The position numbers were made by a program, and so were the translations under genes. From assembly GCF_049801095.1 (NCBI RefSeq), contig NZ_JBNAGH010000001.1:620001-684000 (forward strand): DNA of 64,000 nt, given 5' to 3'. Source of the DNA: Dinoroseobacter sp049801095 (GTDB lineage Bacteria > Pseudomonadota > Alphaproteobacteria > Rhodobacterales > Rhodobacteraceae). The notes under the pieces were generated by a model. That model saw only the letters and a list, made by a program, of their open reading frames with translations, made no database searches and was not told the DNA's origin. Shown piece after piece: positions 24,781 through 34,069 of the stretch; position 1 is the stretch's first letter; every line of letters starts with the position of its first letter.

Positions 24781-25890
24781 ATGACCGAGACGCCCCCTCC
24801 CGCCCCCGCGCTGGAAGAGCACCGCTTTCCCTGCAACAATTGCGGCGCGGATTTTCGCTTTGATCCGGCGGGAAATCGGCTGATCTGCGATCATTGCGGC
24901 ACAGAGGAGGAGATCGAGGGGCTCGCCCCGCCACCCTCAGGCATCACCGAGCAGGATTACCGCGCCGCGCTGAGCCGTCCGGAGACGCTGGACCTCGAAG
25001 AGACCCGGGTGCTGAATTGCCCGAACTGCGCGGCCCAGATCGAGTTCTCGCCGGAGCTGCACGCTGCCGAATGCCCCTATTGCGCGACGCCCGTGGTCAC
25101 CGATACCGGGCGGCACCGCCATATCAAGCCCCAGGCCATTGCGCCCTTCGCGCTGGATGAGGCGACGGCCCATGAGGCGATGACCACCTGGCTCGGGCGG
25201 CTCTGGTTCGCGCCATCGGGCCTGTCGGACTATGCCCGCAAGGGGCGCAAGATGACCGGGGTCTATGCGCCCTTCTGGACCTATGATGCGGCGACGCGCA
25301 GCCAGTATTCCGGCGAGCGCGGGACGGTTTACTATACCACGCGGACGGTGATGCGGGACGGCAAGCCCACCACGGTTCGGGTGCAAAAGGTGCGCTGGCG
25401 GCGGGTCACGGGACGCGTGGCGCGGGCGTTTGATGACCTGCTGGTGCTGGCGGCCAAATCCTTGCCGAAGCGCTTCACGGATCAGCTGCCACCCTGGCCG
25501 CTCGCCGATCTAGTGCCTTACACGCCCGAGCTTCTGGCCGGGTTCCGGGCCGAGGGCTATACTATCGCGCTCGAGGACGGGATGACCGATGCCCGCGCGC
25601 AGATGGACGCGATGATCGCCCGGGATGTGCGCTTTGACATTGGCGGCGACCGGCAACGGATCCACAGTATCCAGACTCAAGTCTCGGATGTGACCTTCAA
25701 GCATATCCTGCTGCCGATCTGGGTCGCGGCCTACAAGTATAACGGCAAGAGCTATCGCTTCGTCGTCAATGGCCAGACTGGCAAGGTCGCGGGCGAGCGC
25801 CCCTATTCCGCCTGGAAGATCGCGGCGGCGGTGCTGGTTGGGGCGATTGTGGCCGGGGCCATCGGCTATCTGGGCGCGACCCAGGGCTGA
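24781..25890 (+). CDS. Double zinc-ribbon protein with C-terminal membrane helix
   Basis: 369 residues. Two zinc ribbons: CNNC at 18-21 with CDHC at 36-39, then CPNC and CPYC near 81-103, the TFIIB-type pattern often mislabelled as primosomal protein N'. A middle domain (about 120-330) has the family block YARKGRKMTGVYAPFWTYDA and RVQKVRWRRVTGRV. A single membrane helix (AAAVLVGAIVAGAIGYLG) lies at the extreme C-terminus. Commonly found beside YdjI-like SPFH genes. Likely a membrane-anchored partner of the SPFH protein; role unknown. Confidence 0.82.
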   Translation: MTETPPPAPALEEHRFPCNNCGADFRFDPAGNRLICDHCGTEEEIEGLAPPPSGITEQDYRAALSRPETLDLEETRVLNCPNCAAQIEFSPELHAAECPYCATPVVTDTGRHRHIKPQAIAPFALDEATAHEAMTTWLGRLWFAPSGLSDYARKGRKMTGVYAPFWTYDAATRSQYSGERGTVYYTTRTVMRDGKPTTVRVQKVRWRRVTGRVARAFDDLLVLAAKSLPKRFTDQLPPWPLADLVPYTPELLAGFRAEGYTIALEDGMTDARAQMDAMIARDVRFDIGGDRQRIHSIQTQVSDVTFKHILLPIWVAAYKYNGKSYRFVVNGQTGKVAGERPYSAWKIAAAVLVGAIVAGAIGYLGATQG

Positions 25891-25983
25891 CAGGTCCGAA
25901 TTTCGCGCCCCGCCGGCAATGTTACCGCTAGCATTTTGGATCAATTTGCGTAGTGTCCGCCCCGAAGACGGAGGGAGAGCGAC

Positions 25984-26907
25984 ATGATCCTATGCGCGGG
26001 CGAGGCCCTGATCGACATGCTGCCGCGGGAAACCAGCGGTGGGGAGGCGTGCTTTGCCCCCGTGGCGGGCGGCTCGGTGTTCAACACCGCCATTGCCCTC
26101 GGGCGGCTCAGCGCGGATGTGGGGCTTGTGACGGGCCTGTCGCGGGACCTCTTTGGCGAGGTCCTGTCCAATGCGCTGGCAGCCTCAGACGTGGACAGCC
26201 AGCTCGCGATCATGTCGGATCGCCCGACGACCCTGGCCTTCGTGACCCTCACCGACGGGCACGCGAAATACGCCTTCTACGATGAAAACACGGCTGGCCG
26301 CCTGCTGGAGCCGTCGGACATGCCCGATCCGGGACCCGAGGTGGGCACCCTGTTTTTTGGCGGCATCAGCCTCGCGGTGGAGCCATGTGCCGCGGCCTAT
26401 GAAGCGCTCTGCCTCAAGGCCGCAGAGGGTCGCGTGGTGATGCTCGACCCGAATATCCGCCCGGGCTTCATTCAGGATGAGGCGGCCTTCCGCGCACGGC
26501 TCGACCGGATGCTTGCGGTGGCCGATATCGTGAAGGTCTCGGATGAGGATCTGGCCTGGATTGTTGGCGACGGCCCTCTGGACGAGGCTGCCACTGCCCT
26601 GCGTGCGCGCGGCCCATCGATCATCTGCGTCACACGCGGTGCCGAAGGGGTCGAGGCCCATCGCGCGAGCGGCGTGACCCGGGTCGCGGCGAAGGCCGTA
26701 TCTGTGGTCGATACGGTGGGCGCGGGCGACACGTTCAACGCGGGGTTCCTTGCGGGGCTCTCCGAGGCGGGCGCGCTCTCGCCCGAGGGCCTCGCCGCGC
26801 TTTCCGAAGACACGCTCAGCGCAGCTCTGAGCCTCGGGGCCCGGGCAGCGGCGATCACCGTCAGCCGCGCAGGTGCCAACCCGCCCTGGCGCGATGAGCT
26901 GACATGA
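25984..26907 (+). CDS. PfkB-family carbohydrate kinase (fructokinase-like)
   Basis: 307 residues. Ribokinase fold: N-terminal LCAGEALIDMLPRE and GGSVFNTAIALGRLSADVGLVTG, and the C-terminal anion-hole/catalytic motif DTVGAGDTFNAGFLAGL (catalytic Asp near 249). The opening resembles fructokinases, but ribokinase-type specificity is hard to fix by eye. GGAGGGAG lies upstream. Ends with an ATGA overlap on dtd. Confidence 0.85.
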   Translation: MILCAGEALIDMLPRETSGGEACFAPVAGGSVFNTAIALGRLSADVGLVTGLSRDLFGEVLSNALAASDVDSQLAIMSDRPTTLAFVTLTDGHAKYAFYDENTAGRLLEPSDMPDPGPEVGTLFFGGISLAVEPCAAAYEALCLKAAEGRVVMLDPNIRPGFIQDEAAFRARLDRMLAVADIVKVSDEDLAWIVGDGPLDEAATALRARGPSIICVTRGAEGVEAHRASGVTRVAAKAVSVVDTVGAGDTFNAGFLAGLSEAGALSPEGLAALSEDTLSAALSLGARAAAITVSRAGANPPWRDELT

Positions 26908-27341
26908 AGGCGCTGATCCAGCGGGTCTCGGAAGCCTCGGTCACGGTGGACGGCGCGGTGATCGGGCGATGCGGGCCCGGCCTGCTGATCCTTGTCTGCG
27001 GGATGCCCGAGGACACGCCGGAGAGCGTCGCGGCCCTGGCCTCCAAGATCTCGAAACTGCGGATCTTTCGGGATGAAGGTGGACGCATGAACCGCTCGGT
27101 TCTCGACACCGGGGGCAGTGCGCTGGTGGTGAGCCAGTTCACTCTGGCCGCCGATACCTCGCGCGGGAACCGCCCGGGCTTTTCCGGGGCAGCCGCCCCC
27201 GAACAGGGCGAAGCGCTCTATCTCGGATTTGCCGAGGCCCTGCGCGACACCGGCGTGGCGGTGGAGACCGGGCAGTTCGGCGCGGATATGAAGGTCGCGC
27301 TCCTCAATGACGGCCCGGTCACGATCTGGATGGAGGGTTAG
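26904..27341 (+). CDS. dtd: D-aminoacyl-tRNA deacylase
   Basis: 145 residues, full length. DTD hallmarks: MKALIQRVSEASVTVDG at the start, the VVSQFTLAADTSRGNRPGF block (SQxxL motif near 78) and the C-terminal NDGPVTIWMEG (Gly-Pro motif that rejects L-aminoacyl-tRNA). It hydrolyses D-aminoacyl-tRNAs. Coupled to the kinase by ATGA. Converges on the DUF302 gene 3 nt later. Confidence 0.95.
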   Translation: MKALIQRVSEASVTVDGAVIGRCGPGLLILVCGMPEDTPESVAALASKISKLRIFRDEGGRMNRSVLDTGGSALVVSQFTLAADTSRGNRPGFSGAAAPEQGEALYLGFAEALRDTGVAVETGQFGADMKVALLNDGPVTIWMEG

Positions 27342-27344
27342 GGG

Positions 27345-27785
27345 CTAGAAGGCCGCCGCCTCCTCCGCGATCTCGGTCAGCAGGGTCTGAACCGCCTGCA
27401 TCGGGCCGTCCGGATAGCTGCGATGGCCGATCACCACCTCGCCCCCCCGATCCGCCACGAAGACGCCGTAGGGGCAATGGCCGATATTCATCGGATCCGC
27501 CTCCATCACCTCGCGCGAGATCTTGGCCGAGCAGAAAAGAAACACCTGCGCCTGATCAAACAGCACCACATCGCTGCCCACATCCGTCCCGGTGCGGGCG
27601 AGCATCTCGCCCACATGGCTCACATAGTCGATCACCAGCCCCCGATCGAGGATCGCGCTTTCGATGCCGAAGAGCGCATCCTCATAGTCGCCCTCCGTGG
27701 GATAGGTGAGGATATCGTCGCCCGCCTGGGCGGCAGAGGCCATGGCGAGAGAGCCCGCCAAAAGGAGAGTGCGGAACGCGGTCAT
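27345..27785 (-). CDS. DUF302-domain periplasmic protein at the end of the sox cluster
   Basis: 146 residues with a clear signal peptide (cleavage after SAAQA, residue about 21). The DUF302 fold follows: EDALFGIESAILDRGLVIDYVSHVGEML, DVVLFDQAQVFLFCSAKISREVMEADP, CPYGVFV. DUF302 proteins are small periplasmic or cytosolic proteins of unknown role, often near sulfur-oxidation genes. Lies 62 nt after soxF on the same strand, in the place where Paracoccus has soxG and soxH. Probably an accessory sox product. Confidence 0.75.
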   Translation of the reverse strand: MTAFRTLLLAGSLAMASAAQAGDDILTYPTEGDYEDALFGIESAILDRGLVIDYVSHVGEMLARTGTDVGSDVVLFDQAQVFLFCSAKISREVMEADPMNIGHCPYGVFVADRGGEVVIGHRSYPDGPMQAVQTLLTEIAEEAAAF

Positions 27786-27847
27786 GGGACCACCTTTCAG
27801 GGTCTAGGGGTGCGGCGGCGCCGAAGGGGCCCCGCCGCGGGTTTCGA

Positions 27848-29116
27848 TCAGCCGAACATGTCGGTCGTGATGCCCGCATACCAGCCGAGGCTTTCCTCGT
27901 AGGTGGCCTTGCGCAGGGCGGCATCCTCGCCCGTGTTCGAGATGAAGCCGGTGGTCTTGGCGATCTTCTCTTCCGTGGCCTCATAGGAGGCGCCGACCTT
28001 CACACCGTCTTCGGTCGCGATCAGCGACCAGCAGGTGTTGGAGAATTTCGCCGGGAAGACACGGCTATCGGTGAGCGCGCCGCGCACGGCCATGGCGGCC
28101 ACCTTGGCCTGGCTGTTGGCGGAATAGCCCGATTTCGGCATATCGCCCTGCTGGCTGGCATCGCCGAGCACGTGGATATTCTCATCCTCTCTGCTCTGCA
28201 TGGTGGCCGGCACGACCGGCGCCCAGCCTGCCTCGTTGGTGAGGCTCGCCATATCGGCGATGCGCCCCGCCTTCTGGCCAGGGATCACGTTGCAGACATC
28301 GACCTTCTCGACCTCGCCGTCGATCACCACCTCCATCGCGTCCGGGCGCACCTCGACACTGGCGCCGCCGAAATCCGGACCGATCCGGTCGACCATCCCC
28401 GCATAGTGGTTCTGCCAGCCTTCCTCGAAGAGACCCTGTTTCGAGAACTTCTCCTTCGGGTCCACAATCAGGATCTTGGCCGTCGGGTTCATCTGGCTGA
28501 GCGTATGGGCAACCATCGAGATCCGCTCATAGGGCCCGGGCGGGCAGCGATAGGGGTTGGGCGGAGCGACCATGCAATAGGTCCCGCCCTCGGGCATGGC
28601 CATGATCTGCGCCTTCAGGAGCTGCGCCTGAGTACCGCCCTTATAGGCGTGGGGCATGGCGTCCTGCGCGCTGAGATCCCAACCGGGCACGGAGCCGTCC
28701 TTGAAATCGATCCCCGGGCTGAGGATCAGCCGGTCATAGGGCAGCATCGCGCCGCCCGCGAGCGCCACCATCTTGGCATCGCGATCCACGCCCACGGCCC
28801 AGTCATGGACCACGTTGATCCCGTAATCCGAGGCCAGCGTGCCATAGGAATGGCCGAGATCATCATATTCCTGGAACCCGCCGATGTAGAGGTTCGAGAA
28901 GAAGCAGGTGTAGTAGGTGCGTGTCGGCTCCACGAGGGTCACATCGATCGCGCCCTTGCTGTCCTTGGCAATATAACGGGCCGCGGTCGCGCCCCCGGCG
29001 CCGCCGCCCACCACGACCACCCGTGGTTTGCCTTGCGCACGCACCATGGGCGCTGCGAGGCTTGCGGACACCGCCGCACTGGTCGCAATGAAATTCCGTC
29101 TTGAAATGGTCGTCAT
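27848..29116 (-). CDS. soxF: Sulfide dehydrogenase flavoprotein SoxF (FccB family)
   Basis: 422 residues from ATG 29116 (GGAGGAGAG upstream). Tat-type signal with SRRNFIATS, then an FAD-binding Rossmann motif VVVVGGGAGGATAARYIA (about 33-50), and FccB landmarks CFFSNLYIGG, DPKEKFSKQGLFEEGW and GYSANSQAKVAAMAVRG. SoxF is a periplasmic flavoprotein that oxidises sulfide with SoxE as electron acceptor and can stimulate the Sox system. Follows soxE after 34 nt. Confidence 0.93.
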   Translation of the reverse strand: MTTISRRNFIATSAAVSASLAAPMVRAQGKPRVVVVGGGAGGATAARYIAKDSKGAIDVTLVEPTRTYYTCFFSNLYIGGFQEYDDLGHSYGTLASDYGINVVHDWAVGVDRDAKMVALAGGAMLPYDRLILSPGIDFKDGSVPGWDLSAQDAMPHAYKGGTQAQLLKAQIMAMPEGGTYCMVAPPNPYRCPPGPYERISMVAHTLSQMNPTAKILIVDPKEKFSKQGLFEEGWQNHYAGMVDRIGPDFGGASVEVRPDAMEVVIDGEVEKVDVCNVIPGQKAGRIADMASLTNEAGWAPVVPATMQSREDENIHVLGDASQQGDMPKSGYSANSQAKVAAMAVRGALTDSRVFPAKFSNTCWSLIATEDGVKVGASYEATEEKIAKTTGFISNTGEDAALRKATYEESLGWYAGITTDMFG

Positions 29117-29150
29117 GGTCTCTCCTCCCCGATCAACCTGAGCCCCGGGA

Positions 29151-29858
29151 CTACCCGGGATTTTCAAAAAACGCGGCCAGGGCGGCGATTTCCTCATCGC
29201 TGAGACGCCCGGCGATCATCTGCATGACCGGATGCGGCCGCAGTTTGGTTTTGTATGCGTGCAATGCGAGCACAAAATCCTCTGTCGGCCAATAGGCAAT
29301 AGAGGGAATGCCTTGATCTGACCCATCAATCTGGTGGCAGGAGGTGCATTCCGAGGCCAGGTAGGCCCCGTATTCCGCATCCCCCTGCAGTGCCAGGATA
29401 TCCGGCGGCAGATCAGGCACCGAGGCCGTCGCCGTCGGCTCCGCCTCCGGGATGTTCGCCGGGCTCACCGTGAAGTCGCGCATATAGGCCAGCACATCGG
29501 CCCTGTCCTGGGGGTCTTTCAGCCCGCGAAAGCTCATCCGCGTGCCCGAGACCAGCGCCCGGGGGTTGGCGAGATAGGCATCCAGGGTCCGCAGATCCCA
29601 GATCAGCCCGTCATTGCCCGCGCGCACCATGGATTTCGAATAGGGAAACCCGTCCAGCGCCGCCGCATCGCGCCCGAAGATCTCGTTCAGATGGGGGCCG
29701 ATCCGGCTCGTCGCCTCCGGCCCGATCTGATGGCAGCCCGTGCATTGCTTGAAGATCCGGGCACCACGCTCCGGATCGCCGATTGCATCCGCAGCAGCGG
29801 CGCCGGTCCATCCGACCAGCGCCGCCGCCCAGAGCAGGGGTGTCAGCTTCCCCTGCAT
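29151..29858 (-). CDS. soxE: Diheme c-type cytochrome SoxE
   Basis: 235 residues from ATG 29858. Signal peptide to about residue 24, then two cytochrome c domains with haem motifs CTGCH at 39-43 and CTSCH at 171-175; the first domain has the class I Met ligand in SFRGLKD. It is the cytochrome partner of SoxF. Starts 4 nt after the soxD stop, so translation is probably coupled. Confidence 0.9.
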   Translation of the reverse strand: MQGKLTPLLWAAALVGWTGAAAADAIGDPERGARIFKQCTGCHQIGPEATSRIGPHLNEIFGRDAAALDGFPYSKSMVRAGNDGLIWDLRTLDAYLANPRALVSGTRMSFRGLKDPQDRADVLAYMRDFTVSPANIPEAEPTATASVPDLPPDILALQGDAEYGAYLASECTSCHQIDGSDQGIPSIAYWPTEDFVLALHAYKTKLRPHPVMQMIAGRLSDEEIAALAAFFENPG

Positions 29859-29862
29859 CCGA

Positions 29863-30894
29863 TCATTCCTGCGCTTCGAGGAAGGCGACGATGGCCGCGA
29901 GATCCTCATCCTTGCGCAGACCTGGGAAGGACATCTTGGTGCGCGGCAGGAAGGATTTGGGTTTTGCGAGGAATTCCTTGAGGTTGCCCGCATCCCAGAC
30001 AAGGCCTTCGCCCGCCCGTTCCTCAAGCGCCTTGGAATAGCGGAACCCGTCCACGGCCCCGGCCGGCGCGCCCACGATGCCGTTCAGGGGTGGCCCGGTG
30101 CGATTCTTGGCCCCTTCACCCACCTGATGGCAGGCCTTGCACTTCTTGAAGACCTTTTCGCCTGCGGCCACCAGTTCCGGATCGAGCTCGGGCTCGGGCG
30201 GCGCGGCAGGAGCCGCAACTTTCACGACCTCGGCCTCGGCAGGTTCCGCAGAAGCGCTCTCATCCTCGGGGGTGACGTCCAGAACCCGCGCCCGCATGGT
30301 CACTTCGACACTGTCCTTGCAGTCCGTCATGCAGGGCTCGCCCGCAAAGATCGGGTACTCGGTCTCGGCCCGGTCATCGAGGATAAAGCCCTCGGCATTG
30401 GTCATCTCAACCTCGAGGAAGTTCTCGTTCGAGAGCACGAAATCCTCGTCCACGAGGAAGTTCGAATAGAGAATATAGGCGACGATCGCATAGACCTCGT
30501 CAGCCTCCAGAGACTGCGCATTGCCATAGGGCATGGAGCGGTTGATGTAGTCCCATGCCGTGGACAGGTAGGGCCAATAGGAGCCCACGGTCTTCAGCGG
30601 ATCCTCATCGGCGAGGGTGCCGTCACCCCCGGCCAGCTTGGGCCAGTTGCCCGAGCCTTCGGCAAACTCGCCATGGCAGACCGCGCAGTTTTCGGAGAAG
30701 AGCGTCTCGCCATCCAGCACCGAGCCGGAGCCCGCAGGCAGTCCCGTCCCGTCCGGACGCACGTCGAGATCCCAGGCGGCGATCTCGGCCTCGGTGGCCG
30801 GGCGGCCCAGACCGAACCCTTCGGCAAAGCTCGGCCCTGCCAGCGCACTTGTGGCCAATGCAGCCAGGATCAACCCTTTAGGAAACTTCAACAT
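29863..30894 (-). CDS. soxD: Sulfane dehydrogenase cytochrome subunit SoxD
   Basis: 343 residues from ATG 30894 (GGGAGGCGG upstream), preferred over the in-frame ATG at 30909. Signal peptide, first haem domain with CAVCH at 70-74, an Ala/Pro/Glu-rich linker at about 213-240, and a second haem domain with CKACH at 253-257 and Met ligand in KMSFPGLR. SoxD passes the six electrons from sulfane oxidation by SoxC to the respiratory chain. The start lies inside the end of soxC, a 17-nt overlap. Confidence 0.94.
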   Translation of the reverse strand: MLKFPKGLILAALATSALAGPSFAEGFGLGRPATEAEIAAWDLDVRPDGTGLPAGSGSVLDGETLFSENCAVCHGEFAEGSGNWPKLAGGDGTLADEDPLKTVGSYWPYLSTAWDYINRSMPYGNAQSLEADEVYAIVAYILYSNFLVDEDFVLSNENFLEVEMTNAEGFILDDRAETEYPIFAGEPCMTDCKDSVEVTMRARVLDVTPEDESASAEPAEAEVVKVAAPAAPPEPELDPELVAAGEKVFKKCKACHQVGEGAKNRTGPPLNGIVGAPAGAVDGFRYSKALEERAGEGLVWDAGNLKEFLAKPKSFLPRTKMSFPGLRKDEDLAAIVAFLEAQE

Positions 30895-32155
30895 TTTCCG
30901 CCTCCCCATTGGCGCGCACCCACCAGGTCTGGATCGCGTTGTTGTGGTAGATCGAGTTCAGACCGCGCACCTCGCGCAGCTGCGTCTTGGTCGGCTGAAC
31001 ATAGCCGGTGCTGTCATGGGCCCGGGCCTGGAGCATCATCTCCTCGCCCTGCCAACTGTGATCCAGATAGAACCGGGTCAGCGCCTTGTCGGTGCCGGGC
31101 GCGCCAAGGCGGGCCTCCTGCCAGTTCTTGCCGCCATCGAGGCTGACATCCACGCGCGTGATATGGCCCCGGCCAGACCAAGCCAGCCCGGTGATCACCA
31201 GTGGGCCGTGGCCATGGGTGATCGGCGATTGCGGGCTGGGCGAGGTAACGACGGATTTCGCATCCATCTCCCAGGTCCATTTCCGCGCGATGCCATCCTC
31301 AAGCACATCCGTGTATTTCGAGGTTTCCTCGCGGCTTTCCACGGGGCCATCCATGACCTCTACGCGGCGGAGCCACTTGACCCACATATTGCCTTCCCAG
31401 CCGGGAACGACGAGGCGCACTGGATAGCCGTGCTCCTTGCGCAGGGCCTCGCCATTGGCCTTGAAGGCCACCAGCACGTCATCCAGCGCCTTGTCCATCG
31501 GGATCGAACGCCCGTTCGACGAGGCATCCGCGCCCTCCACATAGACCCATTTGTCCGAGAGGTCGCCAGCCGCGCCCAGACCTGCCTCTTCGAGCAGGGT
31601 GCGCAGGGAGACGCCGGAATATTCCATGTTGTGGATCATGCCGTGGGTGAATTGCGCGCCGTTCAGCTGCGCCCCGGCCCATTCCATCCCGGAATTGGCC
31701 GCGCATTCGCAGAAATAGACGCGATTTTCACGGGGGAACCGCTCCAGATCTGCATAGGTGAAGACCAGCGGCGTATCCACGAGGCCGTTGATCATCAGCC
31801 GGTAGTCTTCCTTGCGCAGATCAATCGCGCCGGAATGGTGCCGCTCGAACGCGCAGCCCTGGGGGGTGATCGTGCCGTCCAGCGCGTGGATCGGCGTGAA
31901 GTTGATGGAACTCACCGTATCGGCGGTCAGCCATTCCACATTGCGGCGGATGACATCGCCTTCATGCTCGATGGGCAGGCCGTAAGGGGTGGCATCCACC
32001 CCATCGCCGAAGCTCTGCGCCCAAGGCTGCACTTCGGTGATCAGCGGATCGCCCGCGGCCTGGGCCGCACCGGCGCTGGCCGCACCCGCCGTCGCAGCGG
32101 CGGCCCCTTTCAGAAATCCCCGGCGGCCGGGATCAGTGGGTTTGGAATTGCTCAT
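30878..32155 (-). CDS. soxC: Sulfane dehydrogenase molybdenum subunit SoxC
   Basis: 425 residues. Tat signal with GRRGFLKG at 10-17, then a sulfite-oxidase-type molybdopterin domain with the Mo-ligating cysteine region RVYFCECAANSG (Cys149/Cys151), and a C-terminal dimerisation domain (about 300-420). With SoxD it oxidises the outer sulfur of SoxY-bound persulfide, so the organism should oxidise thiosulfate fully without storing sulfur globules. A putative SoxR-type operator lies 31-48 nt upstream. Confidence 0.95.
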   Translation of the reverse strand: MSNSKPTDPGRRGFLKGAAAATAGAASAGAAQAAGDPLITEVQPWAQSFGDGVDATPYGLPIEHEGDVIRRNVEWLTADTVSSINFTPIHALDGTITPQGCAFERHHSGAIDLRKEDYRLMINGLVDTPLVFTYADLERFPRENRVYFCECAANSGMEWAGAQLNGAQFTHGMIHNMEYSGVSLRTLLEEAGLGAAGDLSDKWVYVEGADASSNGRSIPMDKALDDVLVAFKANGEALRKEHGYPVRLVVPGWEGNMWVKWLRRVEVMDGPVESREETSKYTDVLEDGIARKWTWEMDAKSVVTSPSPQSPITHGHGPLVITGLAWSGRGHITRVDVSLDGGKNWQEARLGAPGTDKALTRFYLDHSWQGEEMMLQARAHDSTGYVQPTKTQLREVRGLNSIYHNNAIQTWWVRANGEAENVEVS

Positions 32156-32185
32156 GCTGTCCTCCCGAAAACACTGATATCATCA

Positions 32186-32203
32186 TATTCAAATGTTCGA
32201 ATA
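32186..32203. promoter_or_regulatory. Putative SoxR operator TATTC-N8-GAATA upstream of soxC
   Basis: An 18-bp inverted repeat in the 72-nt AT-rich gap between soxB and soxC. The 11-mer CATATTCAAAT at 32184-32194 recurs exactly in the soxV-soxS gap (37731-37741). This suggests that soxCDEF has its own SoxR-controlled promoter besides read-through from soxB. Binding is inferred. Confidence 0.55.
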
Positions 32204-32227
32204 AGTAAAGCGACAAGCGGTCTCATC

Positions 32228-33922
32228 TCAGGCTCCGATCACTTTGACAGAGGCGTTGGGATCGACGCTGACCGTGCCCTTGCGCTTGATATAGCTCTCG
32301 ACCACATCCCAGATCGCGGGACCTTCGGTATCCTCGTTCACGCTGGCCCAACCGGAGACCACATAGGTCTTGGCCGGATCGATTGCCTCGCCGGTCTTGA
32401 GCAGGGTCATATTGGTGATCCGCTCGCCCTGGGGTTTGGTGATGTCGATCTGGTAGCCCATGCCGCCGACGCGCACCATGTCCCCGCCCTGCTGGTAATA
32501 GGGGTCCGGGTTGAAGAGGTTGTCGGCCACGTCCTCCAGAATGACATGGAGGAATTCGCCCGTCATTTCAGAGCGGTAGGCGTTCGGGTAGGACATGGAG
32601 ACCGCATTGAAGAGGTCCTCGCGCGTGATGTCATCCCCCGGCAAGAGGCTCGGCCCCCAGCGGAAACCGGGGCTGAGGGCGATATCGGCCTCGCGCTCAT
32701 CGATCAGCGCGTTGCAGATCAGGTCATCCCAAGTGCCGTTGAAATTGCCCCGGCGGTAGAGCAGGCTATCGGTCTTGCCGAGTACCTCGCGCAGATCCGC
32801 CTCGAAGGGCGCGCGCTCGGCATCGATCAGGGCCGTCATCTCGGCATCGGGGGTGATCACATCCGAGAAGACCGGGATCAGCTTATAGGCAAAGCCCTGG
32901 ATCCCGCCATCGCGCACATCCAGATCCAGACGGCTGACAAACTTGCCGTTGGAGCCCGAGGCGATCAGCATGGTCTTGCCGATCTGCACCGGCTCGGGCA
33001 GCGCGTCATGGGTGTGCCCGGTCAGGATCACGTCGATCCCCTCGACCCGGCTGGCCATCTTCTTGTCCACGTCAAAGCCGTTATGGCTGAGCACGACAAC
33101 CACATCCGCGCCCGCATCGCGCACTTCGGCAACGACCTCGCGCATACGCTCCTCGCGGATGCCGAAGCTCAGGTTCGGGAACATCCAGCCCGGGTTGGCG
33201 ATGGGCATATAGGGGAAGGCCTGTCCGATCACGGCGATCTTGGCCCCGCCCCGCTCGAACATCTTGTAGGGCTCATAGGCGGGTTCATCCCACTCGGCGT
33301 CGAAGATGTTCGCGCCGAGGAAGGGGAAGTTCAGGTGGTTCTCGACGATCTCGTTGACGCGGTCGATGCCGAAGGTGAATTCCCAATGACTGGTCATCGC
33401 GTCAGGGTTCAGGGCGTTCATGATGTTGACCATGTCCTGCCCGTCGGTGCGATGGGCCGTGTAGGACCCGTGCCAGGTATCACCCCCATCAAGGAGCAGC
33501 GCATCGGGTCGGTCGGCCCGGATTGCCTTGAGGATGGTCGAGACGCGATCGAGCCCGCCCATCTTGCCATAGGTTTTGGCCAGCGCGGTGAAGTCCGGAT
33601 AGGTCAGCGCATAGGCCTCGGGCGTGCCGGGCTGGATGTTGAACAGCTTGCGGAAATCCTCGCCGGTCACATGGGGCGGCAGGCCGGAATTGTCGCCAAC
33701 GCCCAGATTGATCTCGGGCTCGCGGAAATAGATCGGCTTCAGCTGGCCGTGGATGTCGGTGACATGCACCAGGGTGACATTGCCGGTCGTCTCGAACTCC
33801 AGCAGGTCCGCCTCGCTCATGCGCTGCTGCGCGGCCAGACGAGACCAGTTGCCGACGCCGGACGCCCCGTAAATGGCCGAAGCGGCGACGGTGGCCTGAA
33901 GAAAATCGCGGCGGGAAATCAT
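32228..33922 (-). CDS. soxB: Thiosulfohydrolase SoxB
   Basis: 564 residues from ATG 33922. Tat signal MISRRDFLQATVAAS; calcineurin-like metallophosphoesterase domain with TDIHGQ (Asp56, His58), GGDTWHGS, SHWEFTFG, LSHNGFD and TGHTHDALP dimanganese-site motifs; then a 5'-nucleotidase C-terminal domain (about 330-555). It hydrolyses the terminal sulfonate from SoxY-S-sulfonate in the periplasm, releasing sulfate. A 147-nt gap to soxA holds no gene. Confidence 0.96.
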   Translation of the reverse strand: MISRRDFLQATVAASAIYGASGVGNWSRLAAQQRMSEADLLEFETTGNVTLVHVTDIHGQLKPIYFREPEINLGVGDNSGLPPHVTGEDFRKLFNIQPGTPEAYALTYPDFTALAKTYGKMGGLDRVSTILKAIRADRPDALLLDGGDTWHGSYTAHRTDGQDMVNIMNALNPDAMTSHWEFTFGIDRVNEIVENHLNFPFLGANIFDAEWDEPAYEPYKMFERGGAKIAVIGQAFPYMPIANPGWMFPNLSFGIREERMREVVAEVRDAGADVVVVLSHNGFDVDKKMASRVEGIDVILTGHTHDALPEPVQIGKTMLIASGSNGKFVSRLDLDVRDGGIQGFAYKLIPVFSDVITPDAEMTALIDAERAPFEADLREVLGKTDSLLYRRGNFNGTWDDLICNALIDEREADIALSPGFRWGPSLLPGDDITREDLFNAVSMSYPNAYRSEMTGEFLHVILEDVADNLFNPDPYYQQGGDMVRVGGMGYQIDITKPQGERITNMTLLKTGEAIDPAKTYVVSGWASVNEDTEGPAIWDVVESYIKRKGTVSVDPNASVKVIGA

Positions 33923-34069
33923 GGGTGCAGCTCCTGCAATAGCGTCTGGTCGTCGGGCAAACCTCACCTATGGGGTGCAGAGGACAGCCTCCGCGCCCCG
34001 CATCCGGGTTCGCAGTCTTGGAAAGGGTCAGGATGGCAGGCGCGACCGGAGCCGCGCCCACCGAAGGTC

